Translations under genes and position numbers: made by a program
DNA from: Rubrobacter indicoceani
GTDB taxonomy: Bacteria > Actinomycetota > Rubrobacteria > Rubrobacterales > Rubrobacteraceae
NCBI RefSeq assembly: GCF_003568865.1
Contig: NZ_CP031115.1
Coordinates: 1,302,001 to 1,366,000, forward strand
Length of the DNA: 64,000 nucleotides
Direction: 5' to 3'
The notes under the pieces: generated by a model
The model's database searches: none
Told to the model about the DNA's origin: nothing
What the model saw: only the letters and a program-made list of their open reading frames with translations
Part shown: piece after piece, positions 52,697 through 62,048 of the stretch
How the letters are laid out: the number at the start of each line of letters is the position of its first letter
Numbering within the stretch: the first letter of the stretch is position 1

Positions 52697-54404
52697 ACAC
52701 AATGATGCAAAGTGGGGGATGTGGCGGGTGATCTCCTTGTTTCTCTTGGAGCGAGGGGTTCGGCGGCGGGCGTTTTTCGGGCTGCTGTTTGCGTGCGTGG
52801 CGGCCGGGGCCTCGGTGGGGCTTGTGGGGCTTGCCGGGTGGTTTATCGCGGCGTCGGCTCTGGCGGGGATCTCGGGTGCTGCGGTGTTTATCGTGGCGTA
52901 TCCGAGCAGCGGCATCCGGGCCTTTGCGGTGTTGCGGGTGGTGTTCCGGTATCTGGAACGGCTGACAAACCACCGGGTTACGTTTTCGCTTCTGTCACGG
53001 CTCCGGGTCTACTTTTTCGAGCGGGCGCTGGAGGTGTCGCCGGTCCGGTTCGGTGGGTACCGGTCGGGGGACATGCTCGGCCGGGCAACCTCGGACGTGG
53101 ATGCCCTGGACAACGTGTTTCCGAGGGTGATCGTCCCTACGGTAGCGGCCTTTGTGGTGTGTTTCGGATCGGTGATCTTCCTGGCGTATTTCTCACCGGT
53201 TCTGGCGATGATACTGGCCGTCGGGTGCGTGGTGGCGGGGGTAGCGCTGCCGTCTGCCTCGTCGGTCGCGGGTCGCGGGTCCGGGTCGGGGATGACGCGC
53301 ACGAAGGCGAGGCTCCGCACCGAGATGGTCGAAGCCGTCGAGGGGATGCCCGAGGTAAGGTCGTACGGGGCCGGGGGGGTCGTTGCCGCAAGGCTCGGAG
53401 GCGCGCTAGACGATGTCGAGGGTCACGAACGCCGGGCGAAGGCCGCAGACGCGGCAGGGACATCGGCGGGAACGTTCGTGGCGCAGGCGACGACGCTCGC
53501 CATGCTTCTGGTCGGCCTCGCTCTCTACCAGACAATCGGGCTTGCCGGGCCGATCGTCGCCCTCGCGGTGCTGCTCGCGACCGGTGTGTTCGAGCAGCTC
53601 GGCGCGCTCCCGGCGGCCTACCGCGCCCTCGGCGTTACCCGCGCCGCCGCCGGCAGGCTGTCAGAGGTCTTTGTCCCGGACAACTCGGGACAGGGCTCAC
53701 GAGACCTCCTGGAGCCGAACGGCACCGGACCCGGGATCCGGGTCTCGAGCGCGGGCTTTCGCTACGGAGGTCGCGACGCGCCCGCGCTCGATGACGCGAC
53801 GTTCGTCGTTGAGGCCGGTGGGATAACCGCGCTCGTCGGGCCGTCGGGGTCGGGGAAGACCACGCTTCTGAAGCTTATCGGCGGGGAACTCGTGCCGGGG
53901 AGCGGGTCGGTCGAAGTGGGGGGCGTGCCGGTCGGTGAGATAGGCTCCGAGAGCCTGACCGGACGGCTGGCCTACGCTTCGCAGGACGAGCACGTTTTCG
54001 ATGCAACGCTCCGGGAAAACCTGCTCCTCGCCACGCCGGAGGCCGACGACGCCGTGCTTGGTTACGTTCTCGAAGTGGTCGGGCTGGGGTCTTTCTACGA
54101 GGGTCTGCAAGACGGGCTCGACACAAGGGTCGGGGCGCACGGTCGCGAGGTCTCGGGGGGGCAGGGGCGGCGGCTCGCGGTGGCGCGGGCGTTGCTTCGC
54201 AGGCCGGACGTGCTGCTCCTGGACGAGCCGACCGGGAGCCTCGACGATGAAACGGCCCGGCGCATGATGAGGAGCATCCGCGAAAACCTGCCGCGGGCGA
54301 CGATCGTTGTTGCAACCCACGACCCGGAGGTCGTCGCTGAAGCCGTGCCGGAGACAAAGGTCGTGCGCGTCGGCCCACACCCCGAAGCCCGGACGATGCT
54401 TTAA
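52689..54404 (+). CDS. cydC: ABC exporter subunit CydC
   Basis: 571 residues, the partner of CydD. The membrane domain starts with GLLFACVAAGASVGLVGLAG and contains the CydC-like RVVFRYLERLTNHRVTFSLL. The ATPase has Walker A GPSGSGKTTLLKLIGG, signature VSGGQGRRLAVARALL, Walker B DVLLLDEPTGSLDD, and VVATHDPE. The ATG at 52689 overlaps cydD; an in-frame ATG at 52719 is possible but its G-rich upstream stretch is too close. It ends the cydAB-cydDC run. Confidence 0.94.
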   Translation: MYKHNDAKWGMWRVISLFLLERGVRRRAFFGLLFACVAAGASVGLVGLAGWFIAASALAGISGAAVFIVAYPSSGIRAFAVLRVVFRYLERLTNHRVTFSLLSRLRVYFFERALEVSPVRFGGYRSGDMLGRATSDVDALDNVFPRVIVPTVAAFVVCFGSVIFLAYFSPVLAMILAVGCVVAGVALPSASSVAGRGSGSGMTRTKARLRTEMVEAVEGMPEVRSYGAGGVVAARLGGALDDVEGHERRAKAADAAGTSAGTFVAQATTLAMLLVGLALYQTIGLAGPIVALAVLLATGVFEQLGALPAAYRALGVTRAAAGRLSEVFVPDNSGQGSRDLLEPNGTGPGIRVSSAGFRYGGRDAPALDDATFVVEAGGITALVGPSGSGKTTLLKLIGGELVPGSGSVEVGGVPVGEIGSESLTGRLAYASQDEHVFDATLRENLLLATPEADDAVLGYVLEVVGLGSFYEGLQDGLDTRVGAHGREVSGGQGRRLAVARALLRRPDVLLLDEPTGSLDDETARRMMRSIRENLPRATIVVATHDPEVVAEAVPETKVVRVGPHPEARTML

Positions 54405-54434
54405 TTGCCCCGTGAAAGCGACGGAGCAGGAGAC

Positions 54435-55148
54435 GTGAGCCAGAAAGCACTTATCGTCGAGGACGAGCAGAACATCGTGGACCTTCTCCGAAGCTACCTG
54501 GAGCGCGAGGGCTTCGAGGTCGAGGAGGCGCTCGACGGCAACACCGCGCTCAGGAAGATCGAGCACTTCGAGCCCGACGTGGTGGTCCTTGACTGGATGC
54601 TCCCCGGCCTTAACGGCATGGAGGTTCTGCGCCGGATGCGCGTCTTCTCCGAGGCATACGTGGTCGTTCTTACGGCCCGCTCGGAGGAGACGGACAAGAT
54701 CGTCGGCCTCTCCTCCGGCGCGGACGATTACGTTACGAAACCGTTCTCACCGGGCGAGCTCGTGGCCCGCATCCGGGCGATGCTCCGCCGTCCCCGGGGC
54801 GGTCGGGGCGGGGCGGTTCCGGACGAACCCGAGAACAGGACGCTGACCTTCGGGGATCTGGTGATAGAGCCGGGGAGCCGGGAGGTCGTGCGGGCCGGAG
54901 AACCTGCGGGCCTGACCGCCCTTGAGTTCGACCTGCTGCTGACGCTCGCGGAGCGTCCGGGCTACGTTTATTCGCGCTCGCGGCTTCTGGAGCGGCTCTG
55001 GGGCGAGGATTACTTCGGCGACGACCACGTTGTGGACGTGCACATCGCAAACCTCCGCAAAAAGGTCGAGCCGGACCCGCCTGAACCGCGCTTTATCCAG
55101 ACGGTGCGCGGGGTCGGCTACCGCTTCAGCCGGGGGCCGTGGGGGTGA
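54435..55148 (+). CDS. OmpR/PhoB-family response regulator
   Basis: 237 residues. The receiver domain (1-115) has acidic IVEDEQ, the phosphoacceptor Asp53 in VVLDWMLPGLNG, LTAR with the conserved Thr, and YVTKPFSPGEL with the Lys. The winged-helix DNA-binding domain (about 140-235) has LTALEFDLLLTLAERPGYVYSR, DDHVVDVHIANLRKKVE and VRGVGYRF. The GTG at 54435 has GGAGCAGGAGAC upstream; the frame is open 10 codons more. The kinase gene overlaps its stop by four bases. Confidence 0.95.
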   Translation: MSQKALIVEDEQNIVDLLRSYLEREGFEVEEALDGNTALRKIEHFEPDVVVLDWMLPGLNGMEVLRRMRVFSEAYVVVLTARSEETDKIVGLSSGADDYVTKPFSPGELVARIRAMLRRPRGGRGGAVPDEPENRTLTFGDLVIEPGSREVVRAGEPAGLTALEFDLLLTLAERPGYVYSRSRLLERLWGEDYFGDDHVVDVHIANLRKKVEPDPPEPRFIQTVRGVGYRFSRGPWG

Positions 55149-56242
55149 ACCCCTTCCGACGGGCCGTCACCTACGTAACGTCCCGCCCCCTGCGCCCCAA
55201 GCTCTTTATCTCCCACTGCCTTGTAGCGCTCGTGACGATGGCGATCTTTGTTCTGATGACCCTTTTCTTTAACCCGGAGTTCTCCTCTTTTCTGCGACAG
55301 GGTGGGAGCCTTGCTGCGGTCGTCCCCTACGTAGCCCTTGCGGCGGTCGTGAGCGGGGTCGTGGCGACGGCGGCGAGCCTGTTCGTATCCTCGCGCATAA
55401 CGCGCCCCGTGACCCGGATGCTCTCGGCGACGCGCCTCGTCTCCTCCGGCGATTACAGCGAGCGCGTTCCAAAGCAGGAGGACGACGAACTCGGGGAACT
55501 CTCGCAGTCCTTTAACCAGATGGCCGAAGCCCTGGAAGCCGCCGAGTACCAGCGCAGCGAGTTTATCTCAGACACCTCACACGAGCTCAAGACCCCCATA
55601 ACGACCCTGCAGGGCTACCTCGAGGGTTTGCTCGACGGGGTAATAGAGCCCTCGGACGACACCTGGGGCCTGATGTACGTCGAGGCCGAGCGCATGCGGC
55701 GGCTGGTCGAAGACCTCAGGCAACTCTCGCGGGCCGAGTCCGAGACGCTTACCCTGCACCTCACCGACCTCGACCCGGAGGAGGTCACGGACCTCGCCGC
55801 CGACGGGATGCGACCGCTCTTCACCGAGAAGGGCGTCGCCCTTGAATCACACCACAGCGAGGCCCACCCGAACGTCCGGGCCGACCGCGACCGGACCCTG
55901 CAGGTACTCGCCAACCTTCTCTCCAACGCCCTGCGTCATACCCCGAAGGGCGGGACGGTCTCGGTCAGGCTCGCGAGGCGCGGCCAGAAGGTGGCCTTCG
56001 AGGTCGCGGACAGCGGCTCGGGGGTGGAGGCGGAAGACCTCCCGCGCCTCTTCGACCGCTTCTACCGCGTCGAGAAGTCCCGCTCCAGAGAGGGCGGCGG
56101 AAGCGGCATCGGGCTCGCTATCTCCCGCGCCCTTGTCGAGGCGATGGGCGGACGTATCCGCGCCGAGAGCGAGGGCGTCGGTCGGGGCGCGACTTTTGTT
56201 TTTACGCTTCCGATATCGAACAACGCCAAGAGTTCGCGCTGA
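55145..56242 (+). CDS. Sensor histidine kinase
   Basis: 365 residues. Two membrane helices (about 22-42 and 57-81) enclose a very short extracytoplasmic loop of about 15 residues, so it probably senses a membrane or cytoplasmic signal. A HAMP domain follows (82-135), then HisKA with His146 in SDTSHELKTPITTL, and HATPase motifs N (LANLLSNALRHTP), G1 (ADSGSGVEAEDLP), F (LFDRFYR) and G2 (GGSGIGLAISRALVEAMGG). It overlaps the response regulator (GTGA). The target genes are unknown; cyd lies directly upstream. Confidence 0.95.
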   Translation: MNPFRRAVTYVTSRPLRPKLFISHCLVALVTMAIFVLMTLFFNPEFSSFLRQGGSLAAVVPYVALAAVVSGVVATAASLFVSSRITRPVTRMLSATRLVSSGDYSERVPKQEDDELGELSQSFNQMAEALEAAEYQRSEFISDTSHELKTPITTLQGYLEGLLDGVIEPSDDTWGLMYVEAERMRRLVEDLRQLSRAESETLTLHLTDLDPEEVTDLAADGMRPLFTEKGVALESHHSEAHPNVRADRDRTLQVLANLLSNALRHTPKGGTVSVRLARRGQKVAFEVADSGSGVEAEDLPRLFDRFYRVEKSRSREGGGSGIGLAISRALVEAMGGRIRAESEGVGRGATFVFTLPISNNAKSSR

Positions 56243-56596
56243 CACAGACCGAGCCGCGCCCCTCACGGGCAAAGACCACCGCAGACCCCGAAACGGTCAA
56301 ACCCCGGCGAAGATACCGCAGAAAAAGACGACCGTACTCGTCCCCGGGGACAGACCCCGCACCGACGCTTCCTTGAACGACCGGCCCTTGACAACCGGAC
56401 CCGGACCCCTAGGTCGCGCCCGCCGGCCCCCCGCTCGCAACCGGAAGAAGCTTGAACCTTCCCCCTTATGGACCACCGGGGCGCCGGTAAAAGGCTCCGC
56501 ACCAGACCGGCTCCGGAGCAAGCCGCAGCCGCCCGACTTTCGTGATATCATCCGTGTGGATGGTAGAGAGATGTTATCTGGATTAAAAGGAGGGTT
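56243..56596 (+). promoter_or_regulatory. 354-base leader region before the RHH-esterase pair
   Basis: No convincing gene in most of it. TTGACA (56386-56391) lies too far from the next gene to assign. Near the right end are an 8-base palindrome TGATATCA (56543-56550) containing TATCAT (56546-56551), a possible -10. Eight bases later is a tiny frame ATG...TAA of eight codons (56560-56586) whose stop touches the ribosome-binding site AAGGAGGG of the next gene. The palindrome is a candidate operator for the ribbon-helix-helix protein. Confidence 0.4.
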
Positions 56597-56995
56597 ATGG
56601 CGGCGAGCGATCTGGAGAAGATCACGATAAACGTAGCGCCGGTGGATCTCGGACAGATCGATCTTCTGGTGCGGGAGGGCTTCTATCAGAACCGCTCGGA
56701 TTTCATCAGGACGGCTATTCGCAATCAGGTTTCGGTCCACGCCGAGTCGGTGAGGCAGACGGTGTCGCGGCGGGAGCTGGTGCTCGGGTTGCAGCATTAT
56801 TCTGCGCGGGACCTCGAAGCTGTGAGGGCGGCGGGGGAGCGGCTTGAGATCAAGGTCGTCGGTCTGGCCTCCATCGCCGACGACGTGGACGCCGAGCTCG
56901 CCCGTGCCGCCATCGGGTCCATCACGGTGCTCGGGGCGTTCCGCGCTTCAAGGGAAGTCAAGGCCGCTCTGGCCGACAAGATCCAGTCAACATAA
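56597..56995 (+). CDS. CopG-type ribbon-helix-helix protein
   Basis: 132 residues. The first 55 form a ribbon-helix-helix DNA-binding domain: [22 protein letters not shown] (strand and helix 1) and [15 protein letters not shown] (helix 2). The C-terminal part ([54 protein letters not shown]) is an extension that, from memory, occurs in alphaproteobacterial proteins encoded before PHB-depolymerase-like genes. It probably autoregulates and controls the esterase 28 bases downstream. AAGGAGGG precedes the ATG. Confidence 0.88.
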   Translation: MAASDLEKITINVAPVDLGQIDLLVREGFYQNRSDFIRTAIRNQVSVHAESVRQTVSRRELVLGLQHYSARDLEAVRAAGERLEIKVVGLASIADDVDAELARAAIGSITVLGAFRASREVKAALADKIQST

Positions 56996-57023
56996 GCGTC
57001 CTCAGGGACAAAGAGGAGAGCGA

Positions 57024-58214
57024 ATGATAGAAGACATGCAAAGCTCGATGACCGAGGCGACGCGCCTTACCCGCGAGGGCCGGCTGGCCGAGGCGACCGC
57101 CCTTATACAGCGGACCCTTGGAGGAGGGGGCACGGCGCCCGCAGGCCCATCGGGCAGCCCGGGCAGGGTCTTTGACGTGGCGTCGGAGTTTATCCGGGAG
57201 ACGACGCAGTCCGCCGAGCCGGAGGAACCGAAGAGCGAAACCGCGTCGCGTAAAACCCACAATCTCCGGCGTCCACCCGTCCCGCCGCGGCCTCACCGGG
57301 GCGCGCCCCGCAGGCCCGAAGCCCCGAACGTCTCCCCGTCCGAGGCTGGCGGAAAAAACAGGGGCACGTTCTTCGGCAAGACCTTCGCCAACCGGGCCGG
57401 GTCGCGGTCTTACAAGCTCTACGTGCCGGGCGGGTACGGGGGGCAGGAGGTCGCGCTCGTGGTCATGCTTCATGGCTGTACTCAGAACGCGGACGACTTC
57501 GCCCGCGGTACGACCATGAACGCCCTGGCCGAAAAGCACACCTTTCTGGTCGCGTACCCGGAGCAGAACCAGAGCTCGAACATGAACAGATGCTGGAACT
57601 GGTTCAAGGCTTCGGACCAGGGCCGGGGTGCCGGCGAGCCATCCATCATCGCCGGGATCACTTGCGAGGTCATCGGAGAGTACAACGTCGCGCCCGGGCG
57701 CGTCTACGTCGCCGGGATGTCCGCCGGAGGTGCGATGGCCGCCGTCGTCGCCGACGCCTACCCGGATCTCTACTCCGCCGTCGGCGTTCACTCGGGCCTT
57801 GTCTCCGGGGCCGCCCACGACCTGCCGTCCGCCTTCTCCGCGATGCAGGGAACTGGACCGGGCGGGCAAGCGAAAGCCCCCGGCGAACGTCGGACCCCGG
57901 CGATAATCTTCCACGGCGACCGCGACACGACCGTCAGCCCGAAGAACGCTGTGCGGTTGATCTCACACTACAGAACCGGAACCGCCGAGCACGACGCCGA
58001 GCAGGGGCGCTCCCCCGGCGGGCGCGCCTACACAAAGACCCTCTACCCGGACGCCGAGGGTCGCATCGCCGTTGAAAGCTGGAGCGTCTCGGGCCTCGGG
58101 CACGCCTGGAGCGGCGGAGACGCCTCGGGTTCATACACCGACCCGACCGGACCGGACGCCTCGGCGCGCATGCTTGACTTCTTTGAGCGGAGCGCCCGCG
58201 ACCGGCGGAAATAA
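57024..58214 (+). CDS. PHB depolymerase-family esterase
   Basis: 396 residues. The N-terminus ([20 protein letters not shown], then TALIQRTL) is the leader helix typical of this subfamily, followed by a Pro/Arg-rich linker (about 40-115). The alpha/beta-hydrolase domain has the oxyanion segment [12 protein letters not shown], nucleophile Ser233 in GMSAGGAM, Asp301 in GDRDTTVSP, and His360 in GLGHAWSGG. There is no clear signal peptide, so it may act on intracellular polyhydroxybutyrate or another polyester. The ATG has AGAGGAGAG upstream. The frame is open further upstream but overlaps the RHH gene. Confidence 0.9.
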   Translation: MIEDMQSSMTEATRLTREGRLAEATALIQRTLGGGGTAPAGPSGSPGRVFDVASEFIRETTQSAEPEEPKSETASRKTHNLRRPPVPPRPHRGAPRRPEAPNVSPSEAGGKNRGTFFGKTFANRAGSRSYKLYVPGGYGGQEVALVVMLHGCTQNADDFARGTTMNALAEKHTFLVAYPEQNQSSNMNRCWNWFKASDQGRGAGEPSIIAGITCEVIGEYNVAPGRVYVAGMSAGGAMAAVVADAYPDLYSAVGVHSGLVSGAAHDLPSAFSAMQGTGPGGQAKAPGERRTPAIIFHGDRDTTVSPKNAVRLISHYRTGTAEHDAEQGRSPGGRAYTKTLYPDAEGRIAVESWSVSGLGHAWSGGDASGSYTDPTGPDASARMLDFFERSARDRRK

Positions 58215-58272
58215 CGCGGAGAAAGTACGGAGAAAGTAATATAGTCTGCGGTCTCAGGCCGGCGCCGGGAGG

Positions 58273-58824
58273 TTGCGTGCCACAGACGGTCCACACCGGG
58301 TTTTACAACTGACGACCCCGCAGGAAAAGGGCCGCGACCACGAACGCGAGGTCATCGCCCTCTGCCTCGACCGGCTGTTCATCGGGGAAAGACAGGTGGT
58401 GCGCTCGCCTACCCGGAGCGGCCTCGGTCTCAGGTCCGACAGGGAGCGGATGCTCCGCTCCCTCCGCGAAAACCTACCGGAGCTGAAAGAAAGCACGGTC
58501 TCCGGCTTCCGCAGAGCAAACCGGGAGCAGCACGGGATAACCCCCGACTTCGACCCGAAAAGCTGCCTCGTCCCTGTGGACGACAGACGCTTCCGACACC
58601 TCTTTCGCGACGATGAAGGCTGGGATCGGTTCCGGGAAGCCTTCCCCGACTCCGACGGCACGCTCCGTATCTCGCGCGTCGGCTTCGACCAGAGCTGTAC
58701 GCAGGCTCTTCTCTACACCGGGCAGCAGTTCGACTGGACGGTCGGTCTCTCCGGGTTCTGGCTTTTCGAGCGGAGCCTCGGCGGCTGGGAACTCGCCGGA
58801 CGCGCCGGGACGGACGTTTCGTAG
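58273..58824 (+). CDS. Hypothetical protein
   Basis: 183 residues if the TTG at 58273 is the start; GGGAGG touches that codon, so the true start may differ. Features: an N-terminal helix EKGRDHEREVIALCLDRLF, a middle FRRANREQHGITPDFDP, and a C-terminal beta-rich part RISRVGFDQSCTQALLYTGQ then GLSGFWLFERSLGGWELAG. The pattern 'R-x-G-F-(x)-C-T-Q-A-L-x-Y ... W' recurs in small uncharacterised bacterial proteins. No signal peptide. TAATAT upstream (58237-58242) is a possible -10. It is convergent with aspS. Confidence 0.65.
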   Translation: MRATDGPHRVLQLTTPQEKGRDHEREVIALCLDRLFIGERQVVRSPTRSGLGLRSDRERMLRSLRENLPELKESTVSGFRRANREQHGITPDFDPKSCLVPVDDRRFRHLFRDDEGWDRFREAFPDSDGTLRISRVGFDQSCTQALLYTGQQFDWTVGLSGFWLFERSLGGWELAGRAGTDVS

Positions 58825-58937
58825 CGACCCGAAGCCTCCGGTAAAGGTTCCTGAAGCAACGGTCCGGCGCAGCCGGGAACGAAAGTTCGTCGGGGCGGTC
58901 CCGAAGCAGAGGAGGCTATGGCCTTGGGGTGGCACCC

Positions 58938-60773
58938 TCAGTTGTTCCCCTCTGCCAGGGTCGAAGCCGGGTTTGCTCCGACATCGCCCTCCGGCTCCCG
59001 GCGGAGCGCGATGTTCAGTTCCTTCAGCTGCGCCTCTGCCACCGGACCCGGCGCGTCCATCATCTCGTCGCGGGCGGCCTGGGTTTTCGGAAAGGCCATG
59101 ACCTCCCGGATGTTCGGCTCGTCGCGCAGCAGCATCACGAAGCGGTCTATGCCGGGTGCTATGCCGCCGTGCGGGGGCGCGCCGTAGGTAAACGCCGTCA
59201 GCATCGCACCGAAGCGCCGCATCGCCTCCCCGGCGTCTATGCCTATGGTATCGAAGACCTTCTGCTGGATGTCCGGGCGGTGTATCCGGATGCTTCCCGA
59301 CGCAAGCTCCGTCCCATTCGCAACAAGGTCGTAGAGCTGCCCGATGACGCGCAGGGGGTCGGTGTCTAGGAGCGCGAGGTCTTCTTCGCGGGGCATCGTG
59401 AACATGTGGTGCATCGGTTCGATACGGTCCTCGTCGGCGTTGTACTCGAAAAGCGGGAAATCCGTCACCCAGCACATCCCGAGAATATCCTTATCCGCCA
59501 GGTCCAGGCGGTCGCGCAGGTGCAGCCGGAGCTGGTTCAGGCTCGCGAACACGACCGCATCCGAGTCGGCGACAAAGAAAAGCCAGTCGCCGGGCTTTGC
59601 TTCGAGCCTTGCCTTTATCTCCTGCTGCCGCTCCTCGGAGAAGAACTTGGCAACCGGGCTTTTCAGCGTTCCGTCCTCCTCGACGTGGAAGTGCGCGAGG
59701 CCGCGGGCGCCGCCGAGCGCCGCGACCTTTGTCAGGCCGTCTATGTCCTTGCGCGAGAGGTCGCCGAGGCCGGAGACGCAGACCCCGCGCACCGAACCCC
59801 CGTTCTCGACCGCGCCCCGGAAGACCTTGAAGTCCGACCCAGAGGCGACCTCCGAGACATCCTGCAGCTCCAGCCCGAAGCGAACGTCGGGTTTGTCCGA
59901 ACCGTACCGCCTCATCGCCTCGGCGTAGGTAAGCTTCGGGAACGGTTTCTCGAGGAGCCTCTTCTCCGTCAGGCCCTCGACTATCTCCGTGTAGAGCTCT
60001 TCTACAAGGTCGAGTACTTCCTTCTGCGTCGTGTAGCTCATCTCAAGGTCGAGCTGGGTGTGTTCGGGCTGACGGTCGCCGCGCCCGTCCTCGTCCCGGA
60101 GAGCGCGGGCGATCTGGAAATACCGCTCGAACCCGGCCACCATCAGAAGCTGCTTGTACTGCTGAGGCGACTGCGGCAGCGCGTAGAACTGCCCCGGATA
60201 AAGCCGCGCCGGAACAAGGTAGTCCCTGGCCCCCTCCGGCGACGAAGCCGTCAGCAAAGGCGTCTCTATCTCGACGAAGTCCCGTTCGGAGAGGTAGTTG
60301 CGGATGTGCTTTACGACCCGATCCCGAAAAAGGATGTTCTCGCGCATCCGTTCGCGGCGGAGGTCGAGGTAGCGGTACTTCAGGCGCAGGTTCTCGTCAA
60401 CGTCCCTTTCGCGTTCGATCTCAAACGGCGGTGTAACGGACTCGTTGAGGATGGTGAGGCTCCTCGCCTCGACCTCGACCTCTCCGGTCGGCAGGTTTTT
60501 GTTCTGGTTGCCCTCGGGGCGTTCGGAAACGACTCCCTCGACGGAGATAGACCATTCCGGTCGGAGCTTCTCGGCCCGGGAGAAAACCTCGCCGTTCTCG
60601 GGATGGAACGTAACCTGGGTCAGCCCCCAGCGGTCGCGGAGGTCTATGAAGATCAGGCCACCGTGGTCCCGCCTGCGGTGGACCCACCCGGCGAGCCGCA
60701 CCGTCTCACCGACGTTCTCCCGTCTCAGTTCGCCGTCGCTGTGGGTTCTGTAAGGGTTGTCTTTGTAAGCCAT
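58938..60773 (-). CDS. aspS: Aspartyl-tRNA synthetase, bacterial type
   Basis: 611 residues. N-terminal OB fold (VRLAGWVHRRRDHGGLIFIDLRD), class II motif 1 region FLSERDFVEIETPLLTASSPEGARD, motif 2 FQIARALRDEDGRGDRQPEHTQLDLEMS, the bacterial insertion domain (about 280-420), and motif 3 GGIAPGIDRFVMLL. A GGAGGGATCAG ribosome-binding site precedes the ATG. Whether it also charges tRNA-Asn cannot be told from sequence alone. It is convergent with the preceding hypothetical gene and divergent from the lipoprotein-like gene; the 176-base gap holds no obvious T-box. Confidence 0.97.
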   Translation of the reverse strand: MAYKDNPYRTHSDGELRRENVGETVRLAGWVHRRRDHGGLIFIDLRDRWGLTQVTFHPENGEVFSRAEKLRPEWSISVEGVVSERPEGNQNKNLPTGEVEVEARSLTILNESVTPPFEIERERDVDENLRLKYRYLDLRRERMRENILFRDRVVKHIRNYLSERDFVEIETPLLTASSPEGARDYLVPARLYPGQFYALPQSPQQYKQLLMVAGFERYFQIARALRDEDGRGDRQPEHTQLDLEMSYTTQKEVLDLVEELYTEIVEGLTEKRLLEKPFPKLTYAEAMRRYGSDKPDVRFGLELQDVSEVASGSDFKVFRGAVENGGSVRGVCVSGLGDLSRKDIDGLTKVAALGGARGLAHFHVEEDGTLKSPVAKFFSEERQQEIKARLEAKPGDWLFFVADSDAVVFASLNQLRLHLRDRLDLADKDILGMCWVTDFPLFEYNADEDRIEPMHHMFTMPREEDLALLDTDPLRVIGQLYDLVANGTELASGSIRIHRPDIQQKVFDTIGIDAGEAMRRFGAMLTAFTYGAPPHGGIAPGIDRFVMLLRDEPNIREVMAFPKTQAARDEMMDAPGPVAEAQLKELNIALRREPEGDVGANPASTLAEGNN

Positions 60774-60949
60774 CTGATCCCTCCGGTTTTGCAGATCGGT
60801 CTCGTATTCTTCTGCCGCCCGTAGATGTTAGTCGAAAGTCGGGGGGATGGTCGGGGCGGGGGCCGACCCGCTGCGCCCGGAACCGGGGCGTGCTAAGTTG
60901 AACGCCGTACCGGAGGTCTGGTCGCGGGTTCTCGAGGCACGAGGGAGAT

Positions 60950-61972
60950 ATGAGGCGTAGAAAAGCAGACGGAAATCTCGGGCTTGCCTGCGGGATCTGT
61001 GTGTCCTTTCTTGTCCTGATGCTTTTCGGTGTGGGCTGCGCCGGGCGGGTCGTCGAGGTGGACAACGCCCAGAGGTCGACAACGGTCATAACCGAGACCA
61101 CCGGATCGGAAGACGCGGAGACGACCGCCGGGGGCGAGCCGGTCGGGGTCGGGCAGCAGGAGACAGCGGACGAAGAGCCGTTTGTCCTAAACACGGAGCA
61201 GCCCGTCCCGCCGGACTTCCTGACGGCCTACAGGCGGGGGACCCGGATCGTGGTGGAGTTCTACGGTCGGTCCGCCGATGGCTTCTACCCGCAGGGTCTC
61301 GGGCCGGACGAGTCCGGAAGCTCCACGCTCGAAGGCCTCCGCGGCGAGTACCCGGCGGTCGAGTTCTTCTCCTACAACATCAACGACCCGGGTGATGTCG
61401 GCGCGGCGGCGAACGGCGAGGCGACGCTTGAGCCGGGGCAGTACGGAACGCTCACCGCGCAGCTGAACGTCGGCTACACCCCGTTTGTAGCCACGATGGC
61501 CCCGAGCGGGGACGGCTACCTTATCCTGAACCGCTTTCAGGGCTACACGCCGCCGCCCGTGCTCTCGCAGGCCCTCTACGACCTTGACCGGATAGAGGTC
61601 GAGGACAACGCAAGCGACGTGGTGCTGGAGTTGAACTCGGTGCGCCTCACGGACACCGGGGGCGGCATCGAGTACTTCACCGTCTCAAACCCCTCCGAGA
61701 GCCGGGTAGACCTCCAGGGCTTCTCGCTGAGGGAGATCGGGGCTGAGGGTGAGATCACCTCCGACTCGCCCGGCGTCAGCGTAGACGAGGCGATCGAAGT
61801 TCCGACCGACGGGGTTTCGTCCATCGGGCGCGTCCCGGATGCCCTTACCGACGAGGGGGAGACGGTCGACGGGACCTTCACGGGCGGCGACCGCCTGGAG
61901 CTAGTCGCCGGAGACCAGGTCGCCCTGCTCGACTCCGGCGGCGCGGTGGTCGCCACGCTCTCCGTGTCGTGA
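60950..61972 (+). CDS. Probable lipoprotein with thioredoxin-fold and LTD-like regions
   Basis: 340 residues. A basic N-terminus and hydrophobic segment (about 10-28) end at FGVGCAG; Cys30 could be lipidated although the residues before it are a poor lipobox. A Thr/Glu-rich linker follows (about 38-75). Residues 85-210 (RRGTRIVVEFYG, VEFFSYNINDPG, LTAQLNVGYTPFVATMA) look like a thioredoxin fold lacking a CxxC. Residues about 225-335 (VVLELNSVRLTDTGGGIEYF, RVDLQGFSLREIG) resemble a lamin-tail/LTD beta-sandwich. Role unknown; a cell-surface adhesion or scaffold role is possible. AGGGAGAT precedes the ATG. Confidence 0.75.
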   Translation: MRRRKADGNLGLACGICVSFLVLMLFGVGCAGRVVEVDNAQRSTTVITETTGSEDAETTAGGEPVGVGQQETADEEPFVLNTEQPVPPDFLTAYRRGTRIVVEFYGRSADGFYPQGLGPDESGSSTLEGLRGEYPAVEFFSYNINDPGDVGAAANGEATLEPGQYGTLTAQLNVGYTPFVATMAPSGDGYLILNRFQGYTPPPVLSQALYDLDRIEVEDNASDVVLELNSVRLTDTGGGIEYFTVSNPSESRVDLQGFSLREIGAEGEITSDSPGVSVDEAIEVPTDGVSSIGRVPDALTDEGETVDGTFTGGDRLELVAGDQVALLDSGGAVVATLSVS

Positions 61973-62035
61973 CTCCTGCAACAGCGCTTACGCCACGAAG
62001 GTCCGCTGACCGGCTGAAAAACGCCGCTCCTGCGA

Positions 62036-62041
62036 TAGACT
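62036..62041 (+). promoter_or_regulatory. Possible -10 element of a leaderless promoter for the cysteine desulfurase
   Basis: TAGACT is followed by seven bases (CCGGCGC) and then the ATG at 62049. No ribosome-binding site is present in the interval. The arrangement matches other leaderless-looking genes in the window. Confidence 0.4.
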
Positions 62042-62048
62042 CCGGCGC

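Noticed and set aside
59406-60824. Long open frame on the plus strand opposite aspS
   Set aside because: Antisense shadow of aspS; no ribosome-binding site and low-complexity composition.
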